A program made the position numbers and the translations under genes. From contig JALKBU010000023.1 in NCBI GenBank assembly GCA_023091735.1, forward strand, positions 62,001 to 126,000: DNA of 64,000 bases, given 5' to 3'. The DNA comes from Trichomonas tenax (Eukaryota; Parabasalia; Trichomonadida; Trichomonadidae). The notes under the pieces are model-generated. The model did no database searches. It worked only from the letters and a program-made list of their open reading frames with translations, and was not told where the DNA came from. Of this stretch, positions 9,721-20,416 are shown one piece after another (positions within the stretch are counted from its first letter, which is position 1; each line of letters opens with the position of its first letter).

Positions 9721-10860
9721 AAGGTCCCACAGGAACGTGTTATGACTCAGATCCAAAAATACAGAGTTTTGAAGATCTTGTTTGATTCTCCTGGAACAAA
9801 CTTAAACCTTAAATCCTCAGCACTCGAGAACTTCAATATTCCATTTCTGCCAAAGATTTTCGATTCTTCTCAAAATCACTAAGGCGAAATGAAACCTTGG
9901 ATTTTAAATGATTTCATTCCAGGTGCTTCACTGCGTGAGTTCATATCTGGTGGCTTTGTTGGCTACAGAATTAAGAAACTCGTTGTTCTCAAAATTTTGG
10001 CTTGCATAACTTTCCAACTGTGCAAGATGAGTGAGCTAAACATTACACATAGAGACCTGAAACCAGATAACATCTTAATTGATGGCAATCTGATACCACA
10101 CATTATAGATTGGGGTGACGCAACAAATCGTTCATCGATGTCCATGAGAAGCAATCACGGTACAGTACCATTCGCAGCATCAGAGATATTCCAGAACAAA
10201 AGGACTCCAAAATCCGATGTTTTCTCTCTTGGCGGAATTATCTTTAATATCATCACAGAGCATTTCCCATATGACGACGCTTACACAACACGCAAAGGCT
10301 TTGAGAGGTGTGTCCCGGATATTCAGTCAATTCCTAACGCTGATGAAATTTTTGAAGGCTTTGAATATTTAGAAGATCCAGATCAATCCGATGAAAAGAA
10401 GAACGAAAAATTCCAAGAATTATGCAAGCTGGTTGAGCCAGTTCTTATTGAAAAGGTCATTTCTCAAGGAATTGTTGATCAAAGATACATAAATGATGAA
10501 GAGTTCCTTAAAGATCCATTGAATCGTAAACTTTCCGAACTCGTCCACTTGTGCTGGGCGTTTGATCCAAATATAAGATTCATATGTGAAGACGTGCAGA
10601 AGTTCATTGATGAAACTGCTGCAGAGATCTTGAATTCAGAAGAAATCGAACAGTACAACAACTTCTACGAAAAGATTTTCTATTCAGAGCCATATGGAGA
10701 ATATGGAACGAATGAAATTATAGAAAAGACATATGGTAATGGAATCTATCAAGTTAATACGATTTTAATGCAAATCTTGAAAGACAATGGCAAGCATGTT
10801 GCAGATGATTGGACATTCCAGAAATACATCCAATCACTTTCTCCTTACGTCCACTATTAA
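9721..10860 (+). pseudogene. Protein kinase gene broken by an in-frame stop
   Basis: Eukaryotic-type protein kinase. The longest uninterrupted part (9889-10860, 323 codons) starts after the N-lobe. It has the hinge and C-lobe: catalytic loop THRDLKPDNILID, metal-binding motif DWG in place of DFG, the stretch GTVPFAASEIF in place of APE, and KSDVFSLGGIIF for helix F. A kinase tail and an unassigned C-terminus end in TAA. Upstream, in the same frame, is clear N-lobe sequence (RVLKILFDSPGTNLNLKSS, then FLPKIFDSSQNH) that reaches back to about 9721. A TAA at 9880-9882 separates it from the rest. The Gly-rich loop and the ATP-binding Lys are not found. A truncated product starting at 9889 would lack the ATP-binding lobe, so I call it a pseudogene. 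Confidence 0.75.
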
Positions 10861-11354
10861 TCATTTCTTCTAATAATAAATTTAACATAAAATATTTCTC
10901 TAGTTAATTGCATGGAGCTATCTTTCACGTTTGATTAATTATTAAAAATTCAATCACGAAATAAAAAAATATGCCAACGAAATCGAAAATGAAGTCTATA
11001 AAAATGAACATTATCGACTCCATGTGATAGATTGAGGAAATGAATTTATAGTATAATAAATACCTCTGAAGGTCCTCATAACAGTGTTTCTACTTTTGCT
11101 TTTCAATATCAACATTTTTAATCCATGATAACTGACTTAGTATATATCCACAGTAAAACAAAAAATTGTTTATATCTTCATGTTTTATTTTAAATTATTT
11201 TGAATACTTTAAAGTATTCAAAATAATTCAATGGCATTTGAAAATATTTTTTCAGCTCAAGATTTGGGTACTTGCGTTCGATAGAAAAAAGTTTTCGCAC
11301 CATATATTACAAACAATGAACTTTATTTCAAACAAACAAAAAACGATATATTTT
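10861..11354. other. Convergent intergenic, 494 bp
   Basis: Lies between two convergent genes. AT-rich and without coding signal, apart from the long palindrome described separately. Confidence 0.5.
11193..11228. terminator. 36-bp perfect palindrome between convergent genes
   Basis: Two 18-bp arms (AATTATTTTGAATACTTT and its exact reverse complement) meet at 11210/11211 with no loop. It lies 3' of the kinase pseudogene and 3' of the minus-strand HEAT-repeat gene, so it could act as a bidirectional 3'-end or terminator element. That role is inference. Confidence 0.4.
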
Positions 11355-13676
11355 CTATTCTGATAATATGCTCTGGATGACAGTTTGAAGATCTGGTTCG
11401 AGAGAGGATATGTCTGGAAGTATTTTAGATACTGTTTCTTGGAGGCTCTCTTTCCTAAGGTCACTGTCGAAGTATAACGGATCATTTTTGCAAAATGCAA
11501 AAGTGCTTTTCGTTTCTTCAGAGCTTTGTTTTAACAATGAAACTACTGCTCTAATAGCTAGTGGGTTGACTTCATGGTAAAGAAGTAATCCACAGGCCAT
11601 TAGCTTTAAATCGAAGACAGAGATAAAGTTTTCTGATAATCCTTTGTGTACAAACATATTAATTATGTCACCAATTATTGGTTGAAGCTTCGTGTCAAGT
11701 GATGCTTTGTCGCTAAGTGCAAGAGCAGAAAACACACAACATACAACTTGAGCGAGTACATTGGAGTCTTTTGCGCTTAATCTTGAATGAATGAGTTCGA
11801 ATATTTGACCAATTGTTGCATCATCACAGTTTTGAATTAATATAAGTAAAACGCTTGCAAATCTTTTGAAGAATTGCCCTTCCATGTTTTGTAGCATTTC
11901 AACAGTGACTTGGAGAACAGCATCATGCGCACCGATCCTGGCGAAATAGAATAAAATCTTTGCTATCTTTTCACCAATGAAATGATCCAGTGATGAGAAA
12001 TCAACAGTTGAGAACAATGTTTGACAAAGCTGTTCTGATGCTTCTTGTATTTCTTCTAAATTATCAAATGCATTTAGATTTGTTAATAATGCAACACACA
12101 TATCAACACCGCATGCGCATGCAGATTGATCACGAAGCATTTCTATTACATGAGGAGCAACTCCATTCACGAGAAAAATATGAAATTCATTGATCTTTGA
12201 AAGCGACTGAAAACAAGAGACAATTCCACCGTATATAGTTGGATTCAAAACAAAAGCTGAAATGATCTCTAAAAGAGATACACAAAACGATTCTAAAACT
12301 TGTCCAAAACTCATTGGCGATCTCTTGACGAGTCTGCTCAATAAATTTGTTAAATATTCAGTGTTAATATTGTCACCAAGAAGATGAATTAGATCAACAA
12401 TCTTTGATGCTGCTAAAACTGTTTCTTCATTGAAACCATTTGCTCGATTTGCTAAAGCTTCACATGCAGGAAGATATACGATATGTGAGTACTCTTCATC
12501 AAGTGCTTCGCTCATAATTGAAGGAGAAGTATCTTCTTCATACTCAATAACATATCTGAAGTATTGTGCAATAGCAAAATGATTTTCTATTGGAATTGGA
12601 GGCTCAATAACGAAAGGATGTCCATGAACTAAGATTCCTGATAAGATGTAAAGGCAAGCTTCTTCGTGAAGCTCCGATTGAGACCACATCTCTTTGCAAA
12701 CATTGATTGTCACTTGTGAAAGAGAGTCGTTACTTAGGATTTTCACGCAAATCGATCGTAATGATTCTTCGTCCATTAAATACTCAATGTATGCACTCAT
12801 ATCATTTCTAAACAGTTCAATCTTTTCATCATCTAGCATGCAATGCGAAATGCATGAATGAACAAGAAGTTCTGCGTCAAAAACAAAGTTTGATGACTCG
12901 ACTTCTGTTTCATCATCCATAAATAATATATTATATAGTTCCAAAGCAATTTGCTGTGCGAATGAAGCAAAAGTGATACCACTGAAGCTTATATATGGCA
13001 GTGGACACATCTGAGCAATGAATGCAAAGTGATTTAACAACAATTGGAAAGCATCGCCTCTAAACATAGAAAATACAGTGCCAGGTATCAATGTGTAAAG
13101 AATTGGAAGATTTTCATTAAAGACTTCACACTGTAATATGCTTGTATAAAATTCTGAAACTTGTGGATCACAAACTCTTGTCTTAATGAGAATTTCGGAA
13201 AGCGAATTTGCCACCTTCACCTTGGTATCAATAGATTCGGTTCCGTTATAGACATTGATTAAAAATTCGACGAACATCGGCGAATAAAGTTCATTATCAA
13301 GGCAATTCATTATTATGTCTATGCAAGCCGGATAATATGATGCATCTAGAGAGAGTAGAGCATGAATTTGTTCGTCTGAATTCACGAAATTAGAGATAAT
13401 TTGCGCAGCCATGGAAACAATTGTATTATTTGGGTTAATGCATAATGGAAGTAGCGCAAATGGGTTTTCTATTGGTATTTGATATCTTTTTATTATAGAT
13501 AAGCATACAATAATTCGAAGATCTGAAATATTTGGCGAATAAACAACGTTTAATATAGTATTTCCGACGTGATTATCCATCTGCATACTTCCTAGATACT
13601 GATAGATGTACTCTAGTTTCTCTTGGTCTCCACTTTCGAAATAGTCAAAGATTTGATCCACTGTTGTTTCATTCAT
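11355..13676 (-). CDS. HEAT-repeat protein, probable karyopherin
   Basis: 773 aa from the ATG at 13676 (an upstream TTG start is rejected). The chain is helical throughout with regularly spaced amphipathic helix pairs, in the style of HEAT/ARM solenoids, and has no catalytic motif. The N-terminal region (SGDQEKLEYIYQYLGSMQ, then LSIIKRYQI) resembles importin-beta N-terminal repeats. An acidic stretch DDETEVESSNFVFDAELL lies near residue 255, as in several importins. It probably carries cargo through nuclear pores with Ran, but no import or export class can be assigned. TCATT lies directly before the ATG and matches the Trichomonas initiator consensus. The gene ends in TAG. Confidence 0.6.
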   Translation of the reverse strand: MNETTVDQIFDYFESGDQEKLEYIYQYLGSMQMDNHVGNTILNVVYSPNISDLRIIVCLSIIKRYQIPIENPFALLPLCINPNNTIVSMAAQIISNFVNSDEQIHALLSLDASYYPACIDIIMNCLDNELYSPMFVEFLINVYNGTESIDTKVKVANSLSEILIKTRVCDPQVSEFYTSILQCEVFNENLPILYTLIPGTVFSMFRGDAFQLLLNHFAFIAQMCPLPYISFSGITFASFAQQIALELYNILFMDDETEVESSNFVFDAELLVHSCISHCMLDDEKIELFRNDMSAYIEYLMDEESLRSICVKILSNDSLSQVTINVCKEMWSQSELHEEACLYILSGILVHGHPFVIEPPIPIENHFAIAQYFRYVIEYEEDTSPSIMSEALDEEYSHIVYLPACEALANRANGFNEETVLAASKIVDLIHLLGDNINTEYLTNLLSRLVKRSPMSFGQVLESFCVSLLEIISAFVLNPTIYGGIVSCFQSLSKINEFHIFLVNGVAPHVIEMLRDQSACACGVDMCVALLTNLNAFDNLEEIQEASEQLCQTLFSTVDFSSLDHFIGEKIAKILFYFARIGAHDAVLQVTVEMLQNMEGQFFKRFASVLLILIQNCDDATIGQIFELIHSRLSAKDSNVLAQVVCCVFSALALSDKASLDTKLQPIIGDIINMFVHKGLSENFISVFDLKLMACGLLLYHEVNPLAIRAVVSLLKQSSEETKSTFAFCKNDPLYFDSDLRKESLQETVSKILPDISSLEPDLQTVIQSILSE

Positions 13677-14039
13677 AATGAATTTTATAAAAATCAAATT
13701 CTTTGGTTCTAAATTTTCTTCACGAAATAGTAATTAGTTGTTTTCTTCAATGAAATTTTTCAAATAAAATTATTTGACTTGTTTCAACTTGTGGAACTTC
13801 ACATTTATTTAATTTTATTGTTGTGTAACTATTTTTCTTGTTAAAGATGCTTAAATAGCAATAATTTTTTTTGAATATCGACTTGTTTAAAATATTTTAT
13901 AAAACTCATTTAATTGACCATAGGTAATTGATCATTACGATATTCTTTAAATTTTGGTGGGAAATTTTAAATAAATTTATGTTTCAAGAAAGTCGGAGAT
14001 GTTTAAATACCAGAGTGCTTTAGAGTGCCAGTTGACGTG
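13677..14039. other. Divergent intergenic, 363 bp
   Basis: AT-rich region between the HEAT-repeat gene and ankyrin pseudogene 2. A TTGACGTG element lies at about 14032-14039, immediately before the ATG of the pseudogene. Nothing else is recognisable. Confidence 0.4.
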
Positions 14040-15830
14040 ATGCGAACTCTGACAAAAAATAAATTGGAAAATGACCAAATTCAGAAAATCTATTTCGAAT
14101 TGTGTGAAAAAATGAAAGAAAGTGACTTTGATCCTGTCTCACTAGCGTTTTTGATAGAATCTGCATCATTGGTGCGTCCAAATCATATTCTCGAATACTC
14201 AAAACTTTTCAAAATGTTTTATGAATGCAAACACTTTGGGTATTCACCTCACAGCGAAGAAACAAGGATTGCACTCAATTGTTTGGGTTTTAACTTCGAT
14301 ATTTATGATTCGCAAAGGAACTTATCGGATGTCATTAACATTTATCAGCCTGGAACGGTTTTCCACTCAGTTGCATGGGACAAACTTGAAGAACTACAGG
14401 TTGAGGCAATGAAAGAATCATTTGATGTTAATCAAAAAGACAATAATGAATTATCGTTGATTGATGAGCATGTAAATATGGATCAGGAAAATGTTTCGAA
14501 TATCTTAAATTGATGGGAAGCACAATTTGCGATCAAACATTTACTCATTCAGTTGAAGGAGGTAACAAAAGCATTATCATGTCTTTATACAATGATGGTC
14601 ATACAATAACTGATGAAGATTTGGATGCCGCAATCACTTATAACCATAACGACATTTTCAATTGACTGCTCGAAGAAAAAGGATCAATCGGAAGTATGAA
14701 CGAAGCAAGGCGTTTTTTCTACGGAAATTTCGAAGCTTTCTTATTTCTTAACGCAAACAAGTATGTGATTAATTTAGAAATGATTTATGCTCATCTATAA
14801 CTCATGTAGATCAAACTCATTTCAACACGTTTATCAATCTGAAATGAATATCATGGGATGCATCATTATAATAATGGATTCATCAATAACTCTTACGTTT
14901 GATATCATTCAGTCACACTTGATTATCATTATCATAAGAAACACCGTTATCAAATGTCATTCAAATGAAGTTTCTCGAAATCGTCCAATATTTAGTTGAA
15001 CATGAGTTTAGTATCAGATTTGAAGTAGTACATCATTAATATTTAGATATCATTATCTCCATATGATTATTATTATGATATGGAATCTTTTATTCATATA
15101 TGATTTTCATTCTGAAATCGAATTAATCACAGACATTTATTTGTCGTTCATATATGGAATCGATCTTTCACATTTACGATTTATTATCACATAAAATCTA
15201 TCTTTAACATTTAATTATTATTCGATTATGGAATTAATCAGTCGCTTTTAATCATCATTATCATATAGTATCAATCATTCCCATTTAATTATCGATATAA
15301 TATTGAATTAAGCAGACACATTTATTCATCAGCATTATATAGAATCTATCATTCTCTTTTAATCATCATTATCGTATATTATTAATTGATTGCTTTAAAT
15401 TATCTTTCTGATATGCAATTGATCATCATTATGAAATAAAACTCCATTATCAATTGCCATTGAAGTGAAGTCCCTCGAAATCGTTAAATTTTTATTTTAT
15501 CATAGAGCTGTCACCAAACGTATACAAACTAATCATTCGTATTTAATCATCATTATGGTATGTAATCTATCAATCATATTTGAGCATCATTCTGATATAA
15601 CATCTATCAGTCACATTTAATCATCAACATCAGATTAGATTAATCCAATGCCTTTATTTATCTTTCTGATACGGAATTTATCAGTCATCTTTAATTATCA
15701 TTGTTACATAAAATCAATCATTTGCGATTAATTATCATTATGACACGTATCACTAGGAGCAATTGCATTGATAGTAGAGGCTCCAGAAATCTATAGATTT
15801 CCAATATGTAATGTGATCAACTGATAAAAC
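14040..15830 (+). pseudogene. Decayed DUF3447-type ankyrin gene, copy 2
   Basis: The first 157 codons (14040-14513) are open and give the N-terminal helical domain of the family, ending with TVFHSVAWDKLEELQVE and SLIDEHVN. A TGA at 14511-14513 then interrupts it, and later pieces lie in shifted frames (LLEEKGSIGSMNEARRFF near 14660-14720). Three ankyrin remnants follow at about 14940-15010 (TPLSNVIQMKFLEIVQYLVE), 15433-15510 (TPLSIAIEVKSLEIVKFL) and 15745-15800 (GAIALIVEAPEIYRF). They are separated by 37-bp tandem arrays. Copy 2 keeps the promoter-like TTGACGTGATG at its start. A short N-terminal product is possible; the full protein is not. Confidence 0.75.
14805..15745 (+). repeat. 37-bp tandem arrays between ankyrin remnants
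   Basis: About 20 degenerate units of exactly 37 bp with the core CATTTAATCATCATTAT. Unit starts fall at 15134, 15171, 15208, 15245, 15282, 15319, 15356 and 15393 without a single indel, and again at 15540, 15577, 15614, 15651, 15688 and 15725. Earlier units at about 14842, 14879, 14916 and from 15023 are weaker. Two ankyrin remnants interrupt the array at about 14940-15020 and 15430-15540. The block ATCATCATTATGA in the unit is also the start of the ankyrin segment at 15421-15440, so the unit probably arose from ankyrin sequence by slippage. Confidence 0.8.
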
Positions 15831-16234
15831 GTCTGCTTATTTTGTTTCAAGAGTGTAAAAATATATCTTGATCTTCTCCGAAGGATAATTCACAGAAGAT
15901 CATCATTCAATAGATTTGACGCGAAAAACTAAAAATTGCTTCAAAAAAGTGTGTGATTTCAAAATGGATGATATACATCCAAATAATTTTGAGCAGCTAA
16001 TCACCACTTCAATGCATTTTAATGAGATTTAATCAATTTTGCAAGATGACAAAAAAAATCATTTCGAGCAACAAAAAGTGAATTTTTTTTTGGGAGAATT
16101 TATAAATAATAATTTATAAAAACATTAAACAATCAACAGATGACTCAATGTGACCATAATTATAAATCAAGATTGAGAAAATATTTAAAAATGATTGAAA
16201 TAGTTTAACATTTTGTTTATTGATAAATTAAAAA
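15831..16234. other. Intergenic, about 400 bp
   Basis: AT-rich leader region upstream of the Gemin2 gene. No recognisable gene or repeat. Confidence 0.5.
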
Positions 16235-16798
16235 ATGGATGAAGAAACAAATGAAGTTATAAAATTTCTTCGAAGCCAAGGAAAGAATATAAAAAGATCA
16301 GTTGACAATGCTCCGCAGCCCAGAAGCTACGTCAAGGAGATGAAATATGTTCAATTAGAGCTAGAAAAACCTAAAGCTCCAGAAATTTTCCACACTGATC
16401 CGGAATGGGTCTATAATTTCATTACGTGGTTTGCAAATATTAGACACCATTTCGAAGTGATATATGATGATCCTGAAAAATCCATTCCTTATAATGTGGC
16501 CATTGAAAATATTGAAAAAGGTATAAATCCAACGTCACACAGCTTAAACAGATATACAGCTGCATTAATTTTATCGTATTATCAAAAGAGAAATACAACA
16601 TTTATTAAATGCGATTTGATTTGGATATTCAATTGCTTAATTCGTATTGACCAATTGTTACCGCCTGAGTCTTGCGTCGTTCTTCAAAATATTCAGACCA
16701 TGATTTTTACGCAAATGCAAAATCTTGAAATTTCAAGTGATATATTTTCACAACTCTCAATTGTATCAATCATAATTTCGAAGTACTTCAACCAATAG
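16235..16798 (+). CDS. GEMIN2: Gemin2/SIP1 homologue
   Basis: 187 aa from ATG to TAG. Gemin2 is the core of the SMN complex that clamps a ring of Sm proteins before it is loaded on spliceosomal snRNA. An N-terminal segment (SYVKEMKYVQLELEKP) is followed by EWVYNFITWFANIRHHFE, matching the Gemin2 tryptophan helix. The C-terminal helical domain has LNRYTAALILSYYQKR, IWIFNCLIRIDQLLPPES and the ending SIVSIIISKYFNQ, which lines up with the vertebrate ending LICLVSRYFDQ. It is shorter than the human protein (about 280 aa), mainly in the loop regions. No SMN gene is present nearby. The identification rests on recall of the family pattern. Confidence 0.7.
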   Translation: MDEETNEVIKFLRSQGKNIKRSVDNAPQPRSYVKEMKYVQLELEKPKAPEIFHTDPEWVYNFITWFANIRHHFEVIYDDPEKSIPYNVAIENIEKGINPTSHSLNRYTAALILSYYQKRNTTFIKCDLIWIFNCLIRIDQLLPPESCVVLQNIQTMIFTQMQNLEISSDIFSQLSIVSIIISKYFNQ

Positions 16799-17287
16799 AA
16801 ATTTTCATTAAAGATATTTGATTTTCACAATTTCAAAAAAATAATTTATTAATTTATAGAGTCAACCCGCCACCAATCCTTTTACAATCCAAAAATATGT
16901 TATCAGCAAAACTTGTTTTGGATACTATCGAAGGAAAATTATTTGACTCTATTTCAACATGAAATATCAAATCAGAAATCGAAGCTTGTGATTTCCCTTT
17001 GGTATTCCATGTGAACAGAATAACTTTGTTTTCATATTATCTCAATTTTATATCTAATATTTAAAGCGTAGCTCCTTGGAAATAAGATTGAATGGTTACT
17101 AAATAGGCATCTATATTGTTATTTTTAAATGTATAAAAATATTTTTTTGGAATTCAAATTATTAAGAGCAAATTTTCGTGTTCTCTTGTGTGTAAACGCA
17201 AAGCAATGATGCGAATCGATAGAAAGAATTTAAAGAACGTTCTTTAGAAAATGGTGTGAAAAAAGATATAAAAGGTGACATTCTTAT
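16799..17287. other. Intergenic, 489 bp
   Basis: AT-rich. The last 12 bases before the karyopherin gene hold TGACATTC. No gene or repeat seen. Confidence 0.5.
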
Positions 17288-20200
17288 ATGAATCTTGGAG
17301 ATTTTCGTAAATTATTAGAGCTTCACTTAACCGACAACAACGAGCAAAGAGCGCAAGCTGAAAAAGCTTATCTTACACTTCTCCAACAAGATTCATCGCA
17401 AGTTGTTTACTTACATGTCGAAAATCTCTTCCAACCAGGCTCCGTGCGGCTGAAATCACTCACACTCATTCACTTGTGTCACATATATCGAAAAATGGCG
17501 AAGATTAATGGTTTGATGCTTTCACAACAAATTAATGAATATTTGATGTCAAACCTTCTTAATTTTTTTCGAATTCCAGAATTTACTGCTCAAGAAATGT
17601 CAAATGTTGAGTTTACAGTAGCTTTATTAGGAGCATATTACATTTCGAGGAATTTCAATATTGAACTTCCGAATCAGCTTTTAGTTTTATGTCACGATCT
17701 CCAATCCCCGCTATTTCAGTCGTACATGGCCTGTTTATCACAAATAATTAAGCGAATCCCAACTTCACAACTGGTTTTAGATACTGATGGCTCACTTCAA
17801 CTCGTCACAACGTGTTTAACAAGCGATTTCCCTCCAATATACTCTTCCTCAGCTATGAAGATTTTATTCGCACTCGTAGAAAAAGTTGGTCCCATCGATT
17901 CGCTTCGCGCATTAGCTCCGAATGTTTGCATAGCAATTTCAAATTTTACAGGAGATTTGCTATTTCAGGCACTGTCCGATCTAAACATCTTCGCGCCGAA
18001 GTATCCACACTATTTTAACGAAACATTTCAATCAATAATCGAAGTCTTTCTCGCAATTTCATCAAATACGGAGTTGCCTGAGCACTGCAGATCCAAAGCA
18101 ATTGCAAACATGACTATTTTGATACACAGAATGCCTGAACTTTGTCAGGAAATTCTCGGCGGAATTATCGAAGGATATATCAACATCGGCTGCGAAATAA
18201 CCGGAGAAGATTTCAATATTCTTGACGAAGACATCACTATTTGCGGTTATGCTTTGTATCAACTCGGAGGAATCATTTGTAACACAGATCTCGGTTCATT
18301 AGCGATATCGATCTGTAATGAGGCAATTTCTCAACTTTTGTCAACAGATGTATGGGAAAATATATATACAGGACTTATTGTTCTCGAAAAGGTCATTTCT
18401 GCAGGTCCAGATTCAACTTTAACGAATCTTGGCGATTATCTTTCATTAATTTTACCGCACATGACATCAGAAAATCCAATCATTCGCACAGCAGCATGCG
18501 ATACACTTTCTAAAGCAGCTTCAATATATCAACCGCAAGTCCAAAATGATTATTATTCGACAATTCTTCCAGTATACATTAATTTGATTTCAAACGATGA
18601 CAATGAACGATCCTGTGGTGCAGCAATATCATCACTTGGTGAATATTGTTCATATTGCAGTCCGCAAGTACTTCAAGAATATTGCAATCAAATCGTTGAA
18701 GTTATTGTTCCTCCTGGTCAGAATGGTAACTCCACAGTACAGAGTCATGTAATAGGATGTATTAACGTCTTATTATCCAAGCTTAAGGCTCCATTTGCAG
18801 ATAATTATGTTCTGATATTAAATACACTGATTTCGAGTTTGAACAATCCATATGATCCAGACACATCTAATGTTAGAGCAAGAGTACTCGAACTTGTCAA
18901 ATTGAGATCTGAATGTATTTCTTCTGAAGCTTTGGCGCACGATATTGACAGTATGATGACTGTGTTTCTACAGTGGGACTGGAATCAACTCGTTTCTGAT
19001 GAGTATTCACAACTTCTTTCATGTATTTCAGCGTTTGCCAGAATCGTTCCAGCAGAATTCCTTAATTTCACCACTGATGTTCTCACAAAGCTCATTGAGA
19101 TTGCAAATACCCCAATTATGCCAGTCGTTCACCAAGAATTTCAATCTGAATTTAATGAAAGTAGCGACACAATTCCTTATTTCTTCGATAACAGTGTCAT
19201 TGAGGTCTCCAAGAGCGAAGTTTCTAAGCGTGTCAACACAATATTGACGATAGATTCCATTCTCGCGGTATTAGGAATCGAAGAGTGCTGCCAGAACTTC
19301 TGGGGCTCTATTAAGAAAGTCCTCGGTGCATGTTTACTCGCGCATGTCTATCCAACACTCCCAGAGAACGCTCTCTCATGTTTCCAGCGATTTTTCACTC
19401 TTTATGCTCAAGTTGAAAATCCAGATTACTCACAGCTCGCAAAGTTTGGTGCCAAGTTCATTCATCTTTCTCTGAAGCTCGCCCACCTCACACCAAACAT
19501 CTCTCATCTTCCAGCAGTCGTTAAATACTTGAGATACGCCACAGTTAAGCTTTCAACATATAACGTGTTCAATAACGCCGATTTGTTGGAGCAAGTCTTG
19601 AATATCGATAACTTAGCAGAAGCAAGATGCACAGAGATGCAAGTAACACCTCCAGACAGAGAACTTCTTGATACGGAGATTGGTGAATTCATTACAATGT
19701 GGCTTCGCTTATATCCACAGAATGCTGTTGAAATACTCAATCACTTGAAAGATGTCTATCCACTTGTTTACGAGAATGTTCGTCCATTATCGCTTCATGT
19801 TTGGGTTTTGTTCTTCACTTTCACACAGTGCACAGACGAAAAGCTTCACAGCGACTTAATCCGCGAAGTGTTTAACTCTGCTTGTAATGACTCTATTGTT
19901 GCAACTCTCAATGCTTTCTTGTGTCTTTCTCGCTTAGCTCAATACACTGCTCTCAACGATGAAACGCTTAGAGAAGCTTTTGCTATTATTGCTTCTCGCC
20001 TTGAAAGCCCAAGCATATCTAACTTCAAGGAAGTTGTTGATGCTGCTATGATTGCTAACGCGGCAATGCTTCCAAGTGAATACTTGTCAAGGGACATTTA
20101 CGAAGAGTTCCTTAAGATATTTATAGACAGGCTTCCGATTATGACAAAGTTTGATGAAACAGAAGGTGCCTACAACTTCTTCCTGTCTATGATTGAAAAC

Positions 20201-20416
20201 GGACACATCTCAATCGATGTTCCAATTATTACAAAGCTGATACAGATCACAGCAGCACTATTCCAGCAGGATATTGTCAGCCAAACAATGTACCAGAGAA
20301 TAGGAAACTTATTCTCTGTAAATTCAGGAAATGAACAGTTTGTTGCTGTCGTTCGTGAACTCATTCAGCAATCAGATATGAAAACACAAAGAGTTTTCTC
20401 CACCCTTAATTGGTAA
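17288..20416 (+). CDS. Importin-beta family karyopherin, importin-5/Kap121-like
   Basis: 1042 aa, ATG to TAA, close to the usual 1,050-1,100 aa of importin 5. It carries cargo such as ribosomal proteins and histones into the nucleus in a Ran-dependent way. The N-terminus has LRKLL-like helices with NNEQRAQAEKAYLTLLQQD, the usual first HEAT repeat (here FRKLLELHLTDNNEQ). About 20 helix pairs follow, including LPHMTSENPIIRTAACDTL and SNDDNERSCGAAISSLGEY, a spacing typical of Kap121/IPO5/IPO4. No other domain is present. The 5' leader is very short: TGACATTCTTAT lies directly before the ATG. Codon choice becomes more C-rich towards the 3' end, as in other well-expressed genes here. Confidence 0.75.
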   Translation: MNLGDFRKLLELHLTDNNEQRAQAEKAYLTLLQQDSSQVVYLHVENLFQPGSVRLKSLTLIHLCHIYRKMAKINGLMLSQQINEYLMSNLLNFFRIPEFTAQEMSNVEFTVALLGAYYISRNFNIELPNQLLVLCHDLQSPLFQSYMACLSQIIKRIPTSQLVLDTDGSLQLVTTCLTSDFPPIYSSSAMKILFALVEKVGPIDSLRALAPNVCIAISNFTGDLLFQALSDLNIFAPKYPHYFNETFQSIIEVFLAISSNTELPEHCRSKAIANMTILIHRMPELCQEILGGIIEGYINIGCEITGEDFNILDEDITICGYALYQLGGIICNTDLGSLAISICNEAISQLLSTDVWENIYTGLIVLEKVISAGPDSTLTNLGDYLSLILPHMTSENPIIRTAACDTLSKAASIYQPQVQNDYYSTILPVYINLISNDDNERSCGAAISSLGEYCSYCSPQVLQEYCNQIVEVIVPPGQNGNSTVQSHVIGCINVLLSKLKAPFADNYVLILNTLISSLNNPYDPDTSNVRARVLELVKLRSECISSEALAHDIDSMMTVFLQWDWNQLVSDEYSQLLSCISAFARIVPAEFLNFTTDVLTKLIEIANTPIMPVVHQEFQSEFNESSDTIPYFFDNSVIEVSKSEVSKRVNTILTIDSILAVLGIEECCQNFWGSIKKVLGACLLAHVYPTLPENALSCFQRFFTLYAQVENPDYSQLAKFGAKFIHLSLKLAHLTPNISHLPAVVKYLRYATVKLSTYNVFNNADLLEQVLNIDNLAEARCTEMQVTPPDRELLDTEIGEFITMWLRLYPQNAVEILNHLKDVYPLVYENVRPLSLHVWVLFFTFTQCTDEKLHSDLIREVFNSACNDSIVATLNAFLCLSRLAQYTALNDETLREAFAIIASRLESPSISNFKEVVDAAMIANAAMLPSEYLSRDIYEEFLKIFIDRLPIMTKFDETEGAYNFFLSMIENGHISIDVPIITKLIQITAALFQQDIVSQTMYQRIGNLFSVNSGNEQFVAVVRELIQQSDMKTQRVFSTLNW

